From Streptomyces malachitofuscus (lineage in GTDB: Bacteria > Actinomycetota > Actinomycetes > Streptomycetales > Streptomycetaceae), in NCBI RefSeq assembly GCF_014650055.1, contig NZ_BMUF01000001.1, forward strand, positions 558,001 to 622,000: a stretch of 64,000 nt of DNA, read 5' to 3'. The notes under the pieces were generated by a model, which was not told where the DNA came from, did no database searches, and was given only the letters and a program-made list of their open reading frames with translations. The position numbers and the translations under genes were made by a program. This document shows, in pieces, positions 38,773-47,393 of the stretch; the first letter of the stretch is position 1; each line of letters starts with the position of its first letter.

Positions 38773-39285
38773 CACGGGCACGGGTGTGGGTGTGCCCGGG
38801 GGTGGGTTGCGCACCCCGGCGCCTGGGAGCTGCCCCGCGTGGGTGGCGGCCGGGGGGTGTCTGCGCACCCCGGCGCCCGAGCGCTGCCCCGCGTGGGGGT
38901 GGCCCGGGGGTGGGTTGCGCAGCCCGGCGCCTGACCGCTGACCGCGTGGATGCTGGCCGGGGGTGTTCGCGCAGCCCGGCGCTCGCGGGGTGCCGTCGCG
39001 CCCACCCTCCCCCACTCTCGGCTTCGCTCGAGCGGGGGGACCCCCATCGCCCCAGCGGCACGACTGCCCGCGGACACGCGTGCGGCGGGGAGGGGACGGG
39101 GCGGGGGTGTTCGCCCGCAGTGGCTGGCGCGTCCGCGCCCCCACCCCACCAGGAAACCCCATCGCGCCAGTCCGAGGACGGACACCCCCGACCCGGCCCC
39201 GCACCACCCACCGGCCGTAGGCGCTACCCGAGCCCCCACCGCGCCCGCAGCTGCGCCGCAGGCATACGACCCCCGGGCCCGCCGC
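38773..39285. repeat. Repeat-rich non-coding region: 54-bp tandem units plus nested hairpin
   Basis: After ku there is no gene for 513 bases. Units of 54 bp start at 38808, 38862 and 38916, with a fourth partial copy from about 38969, each carrying TGCGCA/GCCCGGCGC and CCGCGTGG blocks. The fourth copy continues into the same element as at 8855-8950, but is interrupted at about 39008-39047 by a 40-base hairpin block (CTCGGCTTCGCTCGAG between TCCCCCA and CGGGGGGA). I see no open frame with a start site. Confidence 0.7.
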
Positions 39286-41055
39286 CTACGCCACGCGCCT
39301 CAGCGCCAGCACCGCGTTGTGCCCGCCGAAGCCGAAGGAGTTGCTCAGGACCAGGTCACCGGCGTCCGGCAGCGCGCGCGGCGCGTCACGGACGACGTCC
39401 AGGTCGATCGCATCGTCGACCTCCGCGCAGCCCACCGTCGGCGGCACCACCCGGTGGTGCAGCGTGAGCACCGCGGCGACCGCCTCGACCCCACCCGCCG
39501 CACCCTGGAGATGCCCCAGGTGCCCCTTGAGCGCCGTCACCGGCACCTCCCGCCGCCCCAGCACGCCCCGCAGGGCCCGCGCCTCGGCGAGGTCACCGTC
39601 CACCGTCGCGGTGGCGTGCGCGTTCACGTGGACGACGTCCGCCGGCTGCCCCCCGGCGTCCCGCACCGCCCGCCGCAGCGCGAGCGCGATGCCGTCCCCG
39701 GACGGGTCAGGCGCCGCGACATGGTGGGCGTCGGCCGACAGCCCCCACCCGGCGGCCTCACAATAGATCCGCGCCCCACGGGCACGCGCATGCTCCTCCG
39801 ACTCCAGGACGAGCACCCCCGCCCCCTCCCCGTTGACGAACCCGTCCCGGTCCTTGGCGAACGGATGCGACGGCGACCCCGTCGCAGGGTCCCCCTCGGC
39901 CAGCGCCCGCATCGCCGCGAAGGAGGCCATGATCGCCGGCGTCACGACGGCTTCGGCCCCGCCCGCGAGGGCCACGTCGACCCGGCCGTACCGGATGCGG
40001 TCGACGGCCTGCCCGATCGCCTCGGTCCCGGAGGCGCAGGCGCTGGTGACGGTGCGCGCCTCACCGGTGATGTGCAGGTCGAGCGAGACCTGGGAGGCCG
40101 CCTGCGAGGGCACCGTCATCGGCGTCGTCAGCGGCGAGACCCCCCGAGGCCCCCGGTCCCGCAGCTTCCGGTCGCCCCCGACCAGCACCGACGCGTCCCC
40201 GAGAATCGCCCCGAGGCTCACCCCGACCCGCTCAGGGTCCAGCCCGCTCTCGCGGGTGCCGCCGTCCGCGTACCCCGCGTCGGTCCACGCCTCCCGCGCC
40301 GCCAGCACAGCGAACTGCGCGGCCCGGTTCATCCGCCGCGCCGCCTGGCGGGGCAGCAGCCCGGCCGGGTCCACCGGCACGGTCCCGGCGATCCGCACCG
40401 GCAGCCCGTCGAACTCCTCGTCCGCCAACTCCCGTATGCCGTGCCGCCCTTCGAGCAGCCCGTCCCACAACTCACCCGTACCGACACCCAGCGGCGTCAC
40501 GGCACCGAGCCCGGTGACGACGACGCGCCGCGCCCCGGCCGCCTCCGCCGCCCGCACGGGACGCGGCTCGTGCCGTACGACGTTGCCCGCACGGTCCGCC
40601 TCGGCGGCCCAGCGCCGCACGTCGTCGTCGCTCGCGCCGCCGGCGCCCGGGTCCTCGTCGCAGTGCCAGGCACCCCAGCGGCGGACGTACGTCACCTCCC
40701 CGGCCAGCGGATCGACCGCCCGCAGGGAGCGCACCCGGTCGCCGTCGCGGAACTCCACCTCGTCGAGGGCGGGCGAGCTCACCAGCGGCACCGCGTCCAC
40801 GTCCATCCGCCGCCCGGCGACGGTCACCCGCTGCTCGCGCCGCAGCGCCTCCTCGTGGTCGACGCCACCGAGCGGCGGGCGCAGGGTGACCCGGATCACC
40901 TCAGGCGACTCGGGCAGCGTGTGCGTGACGACATGCCACCGGTGCTGCTCCGCGTCCTCGCGCGACAGGGCGAACAGATCGCCGGGGACGACCTCGGCGG
41001 CGGTAACCGTGTACGGGCGTATGGGTACTTCGGGCGTTTCCGGGGCGTGCGTCAT
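39286..41055 (-). CDS. Lone beta-ketoacyl synthase with an N-terminal extension
   Basis: A 589-residue protein. Residues ~175-589 are a KAS II-type ketosynthase: RRVVVTGLGAVTPLGVG, active-site cysteine near 339 (TSACASG), first histidine in NAHATAT near 478 (usual NAHGTST), and KGHLGHLQGAAG with lysine and second histidine. Residues 1-~170 are an extra domain (PYTVTAAEVVPGDLFALSRE and a small all-beta-looking part) that I do not recognise. No acyl carrier protein, ketoreductase or acyltransferase gene is nearby. It may condense a fatty or specialised acyl chain with partners elsewhere. Start ATG 41055 has only a weak ribosome site. Confidence 0.88.
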   Translation of the reverse strand: MTHAPETPEVPIRPYTVTAAEVVPGDLFALSREDAEQHRWHVVTHTLPESPEVIRVTLRPPLGGVDHEEALRREQRVTVAGRRMDVDAVPLVSSPALDEVEFRDGDRVRSLRAVDPLAGEVTYVRRWGAWHCDEDPGAGGASDDDVRRWAAEADRAGNVVRHEPRPVRAAEAAGARRVVVTGLGAVTPLGVGTGELWDGLLEGRHGIRELADEEFDGLPVRIAGTVPVDPAGLLPRQAARRMNRAAQFAVLAAREAWTDAGYADGGTRESGLDPERVGVSLGAILGDASVLVGGDRKLRDRGPRGVSPLTTPMTVPSQAASQVSLDLHITGEARTVTSACASGTEAIGQAVDRIRYGRVDVALAGGAEAVVTPAIMASFAAMRALAEGDPATGSPSHPFAKDRDGFVNGEGAGVLVLESEEHARARGARIYCEAAGWGLSADAHHVAAPDPSGDGIALALRRAVRDAGGQPADVVHVNAHATATVDGDLAEARALRGVLGRREVPVTALKGHLGHLQGAAGGVEAVAAVLTLHHRVVPPTVGCAEVDDAIDLDVVRDAPRALPDAGDLVLSNSFGFGGHNAVLALRRVA

Positions 41056-41255
41056 ATGACTGGATGCTCTCTTTGGTCCGAACTGTCGTACTGAGGGCGT
41101 TAAAGAGTGTTCTGCACGAACAGCGAACGCACCATTGCCGAACCCACGACATGCCCGATATGCCCCGCTCTACCACCAACGTGACACGCGACACAACCCC
41201 CAAACCCGCACCAAGCTAACCCACTTACCCACCCGTAGCCCCCATGTGGAAAACG

Positions 41256-42983
41256 TCACGAACCCCCCGCCAGGTCCCAGATCTGCCGCGTCAGCTCCTC
41301 CGCAGACCCGGCCGGGGACGGATCGTTCGGCAGCTGAGCGGGCACAGTGGTGCCCTTCTTCGCACCGGGCCGGTCGGCGAACAGCGCCACGGCCAGCGTG
41401 AGTCGGGAGTCGTACCCCACGGACCACACGGTCCGCCGGGTGATGCCACCCCCGGCCCCGGCGGTGAGGAAGGCACCGCCCCCATCCCGCACGCCGGCCC
41501 GGTCGACGCCCGGAGATCCCGCCTCGGACGACCCCTCGAAGCCCGGCCCCTTCGCCTGCGCCGTCACCACAAAGGCGCCCTTCTCATCCAGCACCCGCCG
41601 CGTCTCCGGGCGCGCGGTATGCACCGTCCGCCCCTCGCGAGTGATCCGCGCCACAGTATGCGGCGTGGCATGCACACCCTCCGCGGCCACCGCCGCGTAC
41701 GCCGACGCCAGCCGCAACGGCGTCGGCGCCGCCACATCGCGCAGCCCGCGCAGCGGCCCCCCGAGCCGCACCCCGGCGAACGGATCGAGCACCGAGCCGG
41801 CCTCCACCGCCCCGCTCACCGCGTCGTTGAACGGCTGCCGTGCATAGTCCGCCCCGCCGTACAGCACCCGCACCGCCCCGTCCCCGGGCTCGACCCCCAC
41901 CACGGCCGTATGCACGCGGACCCCGCCCTTCCCCCCGGACCCGCCGCCCCCGCTCCCGCCCTTCGTGCGCTCCTTCGCCGACTCGGCGGTGGCGTCCTGC
42001 AACGCCAGATCGAAGGTGGTGTGCACGGTGTACCCGCCGCGCGCCAGTTGGTCCTCGGTGATGCCCAGCCGGTCGGCGGCCTCCTTCGCCGCCACGTCGA
42101 TCAGATACTGCCGCTGCCCCTCCGTCCCGCCCGGCGGATAGAACCGGAACGCAGGAAAACGGGCTTCCGCCCTCTGCCCGGCCGTGATGCTGCCACCGGC
42201 CTCCATCGCGTCGAGCACCCACTCCCAGCGGTGCCGGAGCTTCGCGGTCACCTTCGGATCGGAGCCCGCCTTCTCGTAGTACGAGGGGATGTTGACGATC
42301 GACGCCAGCGCGGCGCCCTGGGAGACGGTCAGGTCCTTCGCCGCCACGTCGAAGTAGTTCCGGGCGGCGGCCTGCACACCGGCGGCCCCCCGGCCGAAGT
42401 ACACCGTGTTGAGGTAGCCCTCGAGGATCTCGTCCTTGTCGCGCGTGCGGTCGAGCTTGATGGCGATCAGCGCCTCGCGCGCCTTGCGGGACAGCGAACG
42501 CTCCGGGCTGAGCAGCGCGTTCTTCACATACTGCTGCGTGATGGTGGAACCGCCCTGCGGGGCACCGCCGGACACCGTGGCCCACGCCGCGCGGGCGATG
42601 GCGCGCGGTGACACCCCGGTGTCCGTACGGAACGACCGGTTCTCGGCCGCGATCACCGCGTCCTGGACATGCCGGGGCACCTGCGACAGCGGCACCTCCT
42701 GCCGGTCCACCGGACCCCGCCGGCCCAGGTAGGAGCCCTCGGCGTCCACGAAGACCGTGCTCTGCACCACCGTCTCGGGATGCGGCTCGGGAATGACGGT
42801 CAGCTTGTACGCCACCACGGCCGCACCGCAGACGACGGCGAGGAACGCCACGAACGCGATGAACAGCCGCCGCAGCCAGCGCCCCCGATTGCGCCGGAGC
42901 CGGACACGAAAAGGCACACGAGGCCGCTCCCGGGACCGGCGACGCAACCACCCAGCGAACGAAGGCAGTTTCACGACCGCCAC
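41256..42983 (-). CDS. Class A PBP-like glycosyltransferase with degenerate transpeptidase domain
   Basis: 575 residues: basic N-terminus, membrane helix 40-59, GT51 glycosyltransferase (E114 in AAENRSF; QGGSTITQQ 143-151; RDKDEILEGYLNTVYFGRGA), then a shortened penicillin-binding region. The expected SxxK box is S397-VLD400, so the catalytic lysine is Asp; about 150 residues containing the SxN box appear missing between GSVLDPF and ASAYAAVAAEGVH; and no KTG motif is found. Glycan polymerisation should be intact while cross-linking and penicillin acylation should be lost. Start GTG 42983 overlaps the end of the sigma-factor gene. Confidence 0.88.
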   Translation of the reverse strand: MAVVKLPSFAGWLRRRSRERPRVPFRVRLRRNRGRWLRRLFIAFVAFLAVVCGAAVVAYKLTVIPEPHPETVVQSTVFVDAEGSYLGRRGPVDRQEVPLSQVPRHVQDAVIAAENRSFRTDTGVSPRAIARAAWATVSGGAPQGGSTITQQYVKNALLSPERSLSRKAREALIAIKLDRTRDKDEILEGYLNTVYFGRGAAGVQAAARNYFDVAAKDLTVSQGAALASIVNIPSYYEKAGSDPKVTAKLRHRWEWVLDAMEAGGSITAGQRAEARFPAFRFYPPGGTEGQRQYLIDVAAKEAADRLGITEDQLARGGYTVHTTFDLALQDATAESAKERTKGGSGGGGSGGKGGVRVHTAVVGVEPGDGAVRVLYGGADYARQPFNDAVSGAVEAGSVLDPFAGVRLGGPLRGLRDVAAPTPLRLASAYAAVAAEGVHATPHTVARITREGRTVHTARPETRRVLDEKGAFVVTAQAKGPGFEGSSEAGSPGVDRAGVRDGGGAFLTAGAGGGITRRTVWSVGYDSRLTLAVALFADRPGAKKGTTVPAQLPNDPSPAGSAEELTRQIWDLAGGS

Positions 42984-44167
42984 GCCCCCACGGGCACCGT
43001 CTCCCCAGGCGCCGTCCCCCCACGGACGGACCCCACCGGCACCGCCCGCTCGACCGCCGGCCCGAGCTCGGACCGCACCAGAACCTCACCACCGGCGTCG
43101 TACACCGTGACAACCTGCCCGCCCCCGACCCCACCGACCGGCGTCTTCGCGTACCACACCCCCCACCCCGGACTGCCCGCCAGCGTCAGCACATCCGCCG
43201 TGACGGTCCTGCCACCGGTGCGTATCTCGATACGAGCGGCGTCACCGTCCAAGCCGTAGAACACGCCCGTCTGGAAGTACGTCTCCTCGTCCAACTGCTC
43301 GCCCTGGACGGAGATCCCCGGCCTGCCGTGATCCAGGTTCCCGTCGCTCACCGGCCGGAACCGGGTCGGCGCCTGCGTGGAGGACCAGTGGTGGCCGTCC
43401 GCGGTCAGCCAGACCTCCACCCCCGGAGCCGCGGCCACCCGCTCACCGGGGGCGACGATCCGCACCGGGCCGGGCACCGCGCGGTCGGGCGCCTCCGCCG
43501 CCCCGGTGGCGTCACCGCCCGTGAGGGAACCGGAGGCGAGCACGGCGGGCGGCGCGAGCAGCAGCGCGCACCCCGCGGCGACGACACCCGCCCGCCGACG
43601 GCGCCGCAGCGCACCGTCCCGCCGGATGTCGTCCAGCGGAACGGCCGGCGGCACGAAGCCGGCCATCAGCGTGGTGAACCCGGCCCGCCTGTCCTCGGGC
43701 GCGACGTCCTTCGCGGCCCGGCGCAGCAGCGCGCGCACGGCACCGACCGAACACCCCAGCATCTGCGCGATCTCGGGCTCTCCCAGCCCCGACCAGTACC
43801 GCAGCACCAGCACCACCCGCCGGCGCCCTCCGAGGCGACGCGCCCGCACATGACCCCGGACAAGACAGCGCCGTACATGGAAGTCGACGTCGTTGCGCGG
43901 GATCCGCCGCCACCGCGCACACACCCGCACCAGGGTGCGCCGCGCCAACTCCTCCCCGGCACGCCGGTCTTCGGTGAGCAGCCGGGCGGTGGCCACCAGC
44001 CGCGGCCACACGTCACGGGCGTACACCTCGAAGTCGCTGGGCACACCGGGCACTTGGGAGGCGGAACCCGACCTCAGCGGGAGGTACCGCACGTCTCTCG
44101 CCGCGGTCCCTCTACGGTGCGCGCCCACCCGCACGACGGGTCGATGGATCCCGGTACCCGTGTTCAT
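42971..44167 (-). CDS. ECF-type sigma factor fused to a membrane-anchored C-terminal domain
   Basis: 398 residues. A sigma-2-like region (FEVYARDVWPRLVATARLLTED) and a sigma-4 helix-turn-helix (LRYWSGLGEPEIAQMLGCSV) are separated by an unusually short linker. A hydrophobic helix at ~192-212 (VVAAGCALLLAPPAVLASG) follows, then a ~185-residue extracytoplasmic domain (GVWYAKTPVGGVGGG near the end) that I do not recognise. Start ATG 44167 has GGAGG at six bases. It is divergent from another sigma gene, and its end overlaps the degenerate PBP gene, suggesting co-expression with a wall-synthesis protein. Confidence 0.82.
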   Translation of the reverse strand: MNTGTGIHRPVVRVGAHRRGTAARDVRYLPLRSGSASQVPGVPSDFEVYARDVWPRLVATARLLTEDRRAGEELARRTLVRVCARWRRIPRNDVDFHVRRCLVRGHVRARRLGGRRRVVLVLRYWSGLGEPEIAQMLGCSVGAVRALLRRAAKDVAPEDRRAGFTTLMAGFVPPAVPLDDIRRDGALRRRRRAGVVAAGCALLLAPPAVLASGSLTGGDATGAAEAPDRAVPGPVRIVAPGERVAAAPGVEVWLTADGHHWSSTQAPTRFRPVSDGNLDHGRPGISVQGEQLDEETYFQTGVFYGLDGDAARIEIRTGGRTVTADVLTLAGSPGWGVWYAKTPVGGVGGGQVVTVYDAGGEVLVRSELGPAVERAVPVGSVRGGTAPGETVPVGAWRS

Positions 44168-44271
44168 CGTCTTCCTCCAGGGGTGTGCTTCGATGTGCGC
44201 GACCTGCGAAACCTGTACGCGTGGCGGTGGCGGACGGGTTGCAGGGGAAATCCGAGACTGCGGTGGAGGGC

Positions 44272-44787
44272 ATGACCGAGGACGAGTTCGACGCTTTCTA
44301 CGCGGCCGCTTTCCCCCGTCTGACCGGGCAGCTCTACGCCTTCACCGGGGACCTCGGCGAGGCCCAGGACGTGGTCCAGGAGGCGTTCGTGAGGGCCTGG
44401 GACCGGCGCCACAAGCTGCTGGCCGACGAGGCTCCCGAGGCCTGGATACGCACCGTCGCCATGCGTCTGGCGGTGAGCCGCTGGCGTCGTGCGAGACGCT
44501 GGCTGGAACTGGTACGGCGCACCCCGCCGCCCGAGTCGACGCCCGGACCCGGGCCCGACCGCGCCGCCCTCGTCGCCGCCCTGCGCCAACTGCCGGAGGC
44601 ACAACGCATGGCGGTCGTGCTGCACCACCTGTGCGACCTCAGTGTCGAACAGGTAGCCTCCGAGACCGGCGCGCCCGTGGGGACGGTCAAGGCCAGACTG
44701 TCCCGCGGACGGGCGGCACTGGCCAGGCAGCTGGCGGTGGACGAGGCCGAGGAGCCGGCCTGGAGGGAGGGCGGCCGTGTCGGATGA
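44272..44787 (+). CDS. SigE-family/ECF RNA polymerase sigma factor
   Basis: A 171-residue ECF sigma factor with region 2 (FDAFYAAAFPRLTGQLYAFTGD, EAQDVVQEAFVRAWDRR) and region 4 (LPEAQRMAVVLHHLCDLSVEQVASETGAPVGTVKARL, in parts). I choose ATG 44272, preceded by GGTGGAGGG; the longer frame from 44185 is poorly conserved in character. It is followed by, and overlaps by 11 bases, a membrane protein likely to control it, and is divergent from the fused sigma protein gene. Confidence 0.92.
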   Translation: MTEDEFDAFYAAAFPRLTGQLYAFTGDLGEAQDVVQEAFVRAWDRRHKLLADEAPEAWIRTVAMRLAVSRWRRARRWLELVRRTPPPESTPGPGPDRAALVAALRQLPEAQRMAVVLHHLCDLSVEQVASETGAPVGTVKARLSRGRAALARQLAVDEAEEPAWREGGRVG

Positions 44788-45577
44788 ACTCGCCGATGCC
44801 CTGCGCGAGTTGGCGGCACAGCACGAGACCCCGCCGCGTCTGGAGGCCGCGGAGATCCGCGACCGCGCCCGGCGCCGCTCCCGCCGCCGCAGGGCGACCG
44901 TCGCCCTCGGCACGGCGGCGACGGCGGCGTGTGTGGTGACGGCGGCCGCCTTCACGCTGCACACCGAGCACCCCACGGGGAAACGGCACCTGCCGGGCGC
45001 GTCCTCGCAGACGCCCGCCCCGAGCGCGGCGCCGCCGAGCGCGGCGACCCGGGCCCCCGCCCCCACCCCGTCCGGCCTGCTGGACCTCGGCCTGCACACC
45101 CTCACCGTCCGCGACCGGGTGATGCGCGTCGACTCGCACTCCTTCGGCCGGTTCCCGTCCGGCACCCGGCTGACGGTGGCCTCCAAGGCCGACACCGCGG
45201 TGCTGCCGCTCCGGGGCAATCCGAAGCTCGAGGAGGTCAAGGTCCCGTACCTGGTGGAGCTGCGCACCCCCGACGGAAAGCCCGTCTACGCGGGTGCCCT
45301 CACCTTCGACGCCAAGGTGCTCGCGGGCCTGTCGGACGACACGGGCTGGCTCGGCATGAGCTTCATGGACGCGCGGTGGTTCCACGACCAGGTCCGCGAG
45401 GGCGACCGGATCGAGCTCACGTCGACGATGACCCCGGACCCCGGAGCGTCGGCCGCGGTGCCGGACACCGGAGCCACCGCCACCGAACCGGGCTCCGGGG
45501 CGACGACCACCCTCCCGGAGTACGCCACGACCGGGACCCCGTGGGGAACCCCCGCCCCACCGACGGAGAACCCCTAG
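44777..45577 (+). CDS. Membrane-anchored partner of the ECF sigma factor (putative anti-sigma)
   Basis: A 266-residue protein: a cytoplasmic N-terminus of ~40 residues ending in an Arg-rich stretch (RRRSRRRRA), one membrane helix at ~44-62, a Pro/Ala-rich linker, and an extracytoplasmic domain (LLDLGLHTLTVRDRVMRVDSH and following). No zinc-binding HxxxCxxC of ZAS anti-sigma factors is present. Translational overlap with the sigma gene and the topology suggest signal-dependent control of the sigma factor, an inference from context. Start GTG 44777. Confidence 0.72.
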   Translation: MSDELADALRELAAQHETPPRLEAAEIRDRARRRSRRRRATVALGTAATAACVVTAAAFTLHTEHPTGKRHLPGASSQTPAPSAAPPSAATRAPAPTPSGLLDLGLHTLTVRDRVMRVDSHSFGRFPSGTRLTVASKADTAVLPLRGNPKLEEVKVPYLVELRTPDGKPVYAGALTFDAKVLAGLSDDTGWLGMSFMDARWFHDQVREGDRIELTSTMTPDPGASAAVPDTGATATEPGSGATTTLPEYATTGTPWGTPAPPTENP

Positions 45578-46236
45578 GCCACCAGTCCCTGGCGGTAGGC
45601 GTAGACGACCGCCTGGACCCGGTCGCGGAGTTGCAGCTTCGTGAGGATGCGGGAGACGAACGTCTTGACCGTCTCCTGGCTGATCACCAGTGCCGCGGCG
45701 ATCTCGCTGTTCGACAGCCCGTCCGCGATGAGCCGGAGCACCTCCAGCTCGCGCGGCGTCAGCGGGATCTCCCGGGCCCCTCCCTCCGCGGGCCGGATCC
45801 GGGCGGCGTACCGGCCCACGAGCTGCCGTGTCACCTCCGGATCCAGCAGCGCCGCGCCCATGGCCACGGTCCGGATCCCGTGCAGCAGCCGGTCCGGCGG
45901 CGCGTCCTTCAGCAGGAACCCGCTCGCCCCGGCGCGCAGCGCCTCGTACACGTACTCGTCCAGGTTGAACGTCGTCACCACGAGCACCTTGACGGGCTCC
46001 GCCACCCCGGCACCGGCCAGCAGCCGGGTGGCCTCGATGCCGTCGAGCACCGGCATCCGTACGTCCATCACCACGACGTCCGGACGTACCGTGGCGGCCA
46101 GGTCGACGGCGGTCCGGCCGTCCCCGCACTCGCCCGCCACCTCGAGCTCGGGCTGGGCGTCGATGATCGTCACCAGCCCGGTGCGGATCAGCAACTGGTC
46201 GTCGCAGACCAGCACGCGGATCGGTCTCGCGGTCAC
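45574..46236 (-). CDS. NarL/LuxR-family response regulator
   Basis: A 220-residue regulator with receiver domain (CDD at 11-13, phospho-acceptor D58 in VVVMDVRMP, lysine in LLKDAPP) and a LuxR-type helix-turn-helix at ~155-210 (LTPRELEVLRLIADGLSNSEIA). It overlaps the kinase gene by four bases. Operon order CPBP protease - kinase - regulator, all overlapping, suggests the protease and the two-component system act on the same process. Confidence 0.95.
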   Translation of the reverse strand: MTARPIRVLVCDDQLLIRTGLVTIIDAQPELEVAGECGDGRTAVDLAATVRPDVVVMDVRMPVLDGIEATRLLAGAGVAEPVKVLVVTTFNLDEYVYEALRAGASGFLLKDAPPDRLLHGIRTVAMGAALLDPEVTRQLVGRYAARIRPAEGGAREIPLTPRELEVLRLIADGLSNSEIAAALVISQETVKTFVSRILTKLQLRDRVQAVVYAYRQGLVA

Positions 46237-47393
46237 GCGGGACTCCCGGAGGGTATCCGCGCCCGTACGACGAAGCCGCCGCCGGGATGTCCGTCCGCGC
46301 TGAACTCGCCGCCCAGGACGTCGACCCGCTGGCGGAGCCCGGCGAGCCCCCGCCCGCTCCCGCCGGGCGACCCGACGGCCCGCGATCCGGCACCGTCCGT
46401 GCTGACCTCCACGGTGATGTCCCTTTCACTGTGGTGCACCCGCACCGAAGTAAGGCTGCCGTGAGCGTACTTGAGCGCGTTGGTCAGAGCCTCCTGCACC
46501 ACCCGGTACGCCACGAGATCGGCGCTTCCGGTCGACGGCGCCGGGGTCCCCTTCTCCGTGAACTCCACCGGCTGACCGGCCCGGCGCGTCTGCTCCACGA
46601 GCGTGAGCAGTCTGCCGACGGGCGGTGTTCTGGCGTCGCCGCCGCCGTGGTCGGGATTGAGCAGGTCGAGCAGGTGCCGCAGATCGGTGATGGCCCGCCG
46701 GCCCGTGTCGGTGACGGCGGTCAGGGTCTCGTCGAGCCGGTCGGGCACGGCGGTCAGATACCGTGCCGCCTCTGCCTGGACGACCATCGCCGTCACATGA
46801 TGGGTCACGACGTCGTGCAACTCCCTCGCGATGCGCGAGCGTTCGGCGGCGCGTGTCTCCTCGGCGACCCGGCGGCGCCGTTCGGCCTCCGCGAGCCGCG
46901 TGGAGCGCAGCCACACCCCGATGCCCCACGCCAGGCACATCGCCAGGTAGAACATCACGAGGTCGGCCGGCGTCTCGTCCGTCCCCCGCCGGAGGAACTC
47001 GGCCACCAGCACCACGTACGCCACGGAGAAACCGGCCGCGGTCGTCCGCCGGTACCGTTCCAGATACGCCCCCACGCTCAGCAGCGCGACGGGCAGGGCC
47101 GTGCCCGCGTGGGAGTGGTAGCCGCGCAGCTGGTCCACGGCGAAGCCGACCGTCACCAGGGCGAGGCAGAGCACCGGCAGCCGCCGTCGCACGGCGAGCG
47201 GAAGACACTGCAGGGCGATCGCGGCGACGGCCAACGCGTCGTACGGGCGGTCCGACAGGCCGCCGAACTGCGTTCCACGGCCGTGGAACTCGGGCAGGAG
47301 CGACGCGGCGAGGAGGAACACGCCGAGCGGGAGATCCCGAAGCATGACGTCCGATCGGCCCCACGCCTCCCGGGCCCGCCGAAGACTGGTCAC
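46233..47393 (-). CDS. Sensor histidine kinase (HisKA_3 type)
   Basis: A 386-residue NarX-like kinase with about five or six N-terminal hydrophobic segments (20-165), the dimerisation/phosphoacceptor box RSRIARELHDVVTHHV with H193, and an ATPase domain ending GRGLAGLRQRVDVLGGEF. Start GTG 47393 overlaps the CPBP gene stop (GTGA), which decides it against the internal ATG 47345. Signal unknown; the membrane module lacks an extracellular sensor, so it is probably an intramembrane-sensing kinase. Confidence 0.93.
   Translation of the reverse strand: MTSLRRAREAWGRSDVMLRDLPLGVFLLAASLLPEFHGRGTQFGGLSDRPYDALAVAAIALQCLPLAVRRRLPVLCLALVTVGFAVDQLRGYHSHAGTALPVALLSVGAYLERYRRTTAAGFSVAYVVLVAEFLRRGTDETPADLVMFYLAMCLAWGIGVWLRSTRLAEAERRRRVAEETRAAERSRIARELHDVVTHHVTAMVVQAEAARYLTAVPDRLDETLTAVTDTGRRAITDLRHLLDLLNPDHGGGDARTPPVGRLLTLVEQTRRAGQPVEFTEKGTPAPSTGSADLVAYRVVQEALTNALKYAHGSLTSVRVHHSERDITVEVSTDGAGSRAVGSPGGSGRGLAGLRQRVDVLGGEFSADGHPGGGFVVRARIPSGSPA

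Noticed and set aside
38800..39000. Possible CRISPR array
   Set aside because: The 54-bp units are contiguous and share sequence along their whole length, with no unique spacers and no cas genes.
39286..41055. Polyketide or fatty-acid biosynthetic cluster around the ketosynthase
   Set aside because: Neighbours are Ku, a PBP and sigma factors; no ACP, AT, KR or thioesterase gene is within reach.
44185..44271. 29-residue longer start for the SigE-like sigma factor
   Set aside because: The added residues do not look like sigma region 2, and ATG 44272 has a good GGTGGAGGG site.
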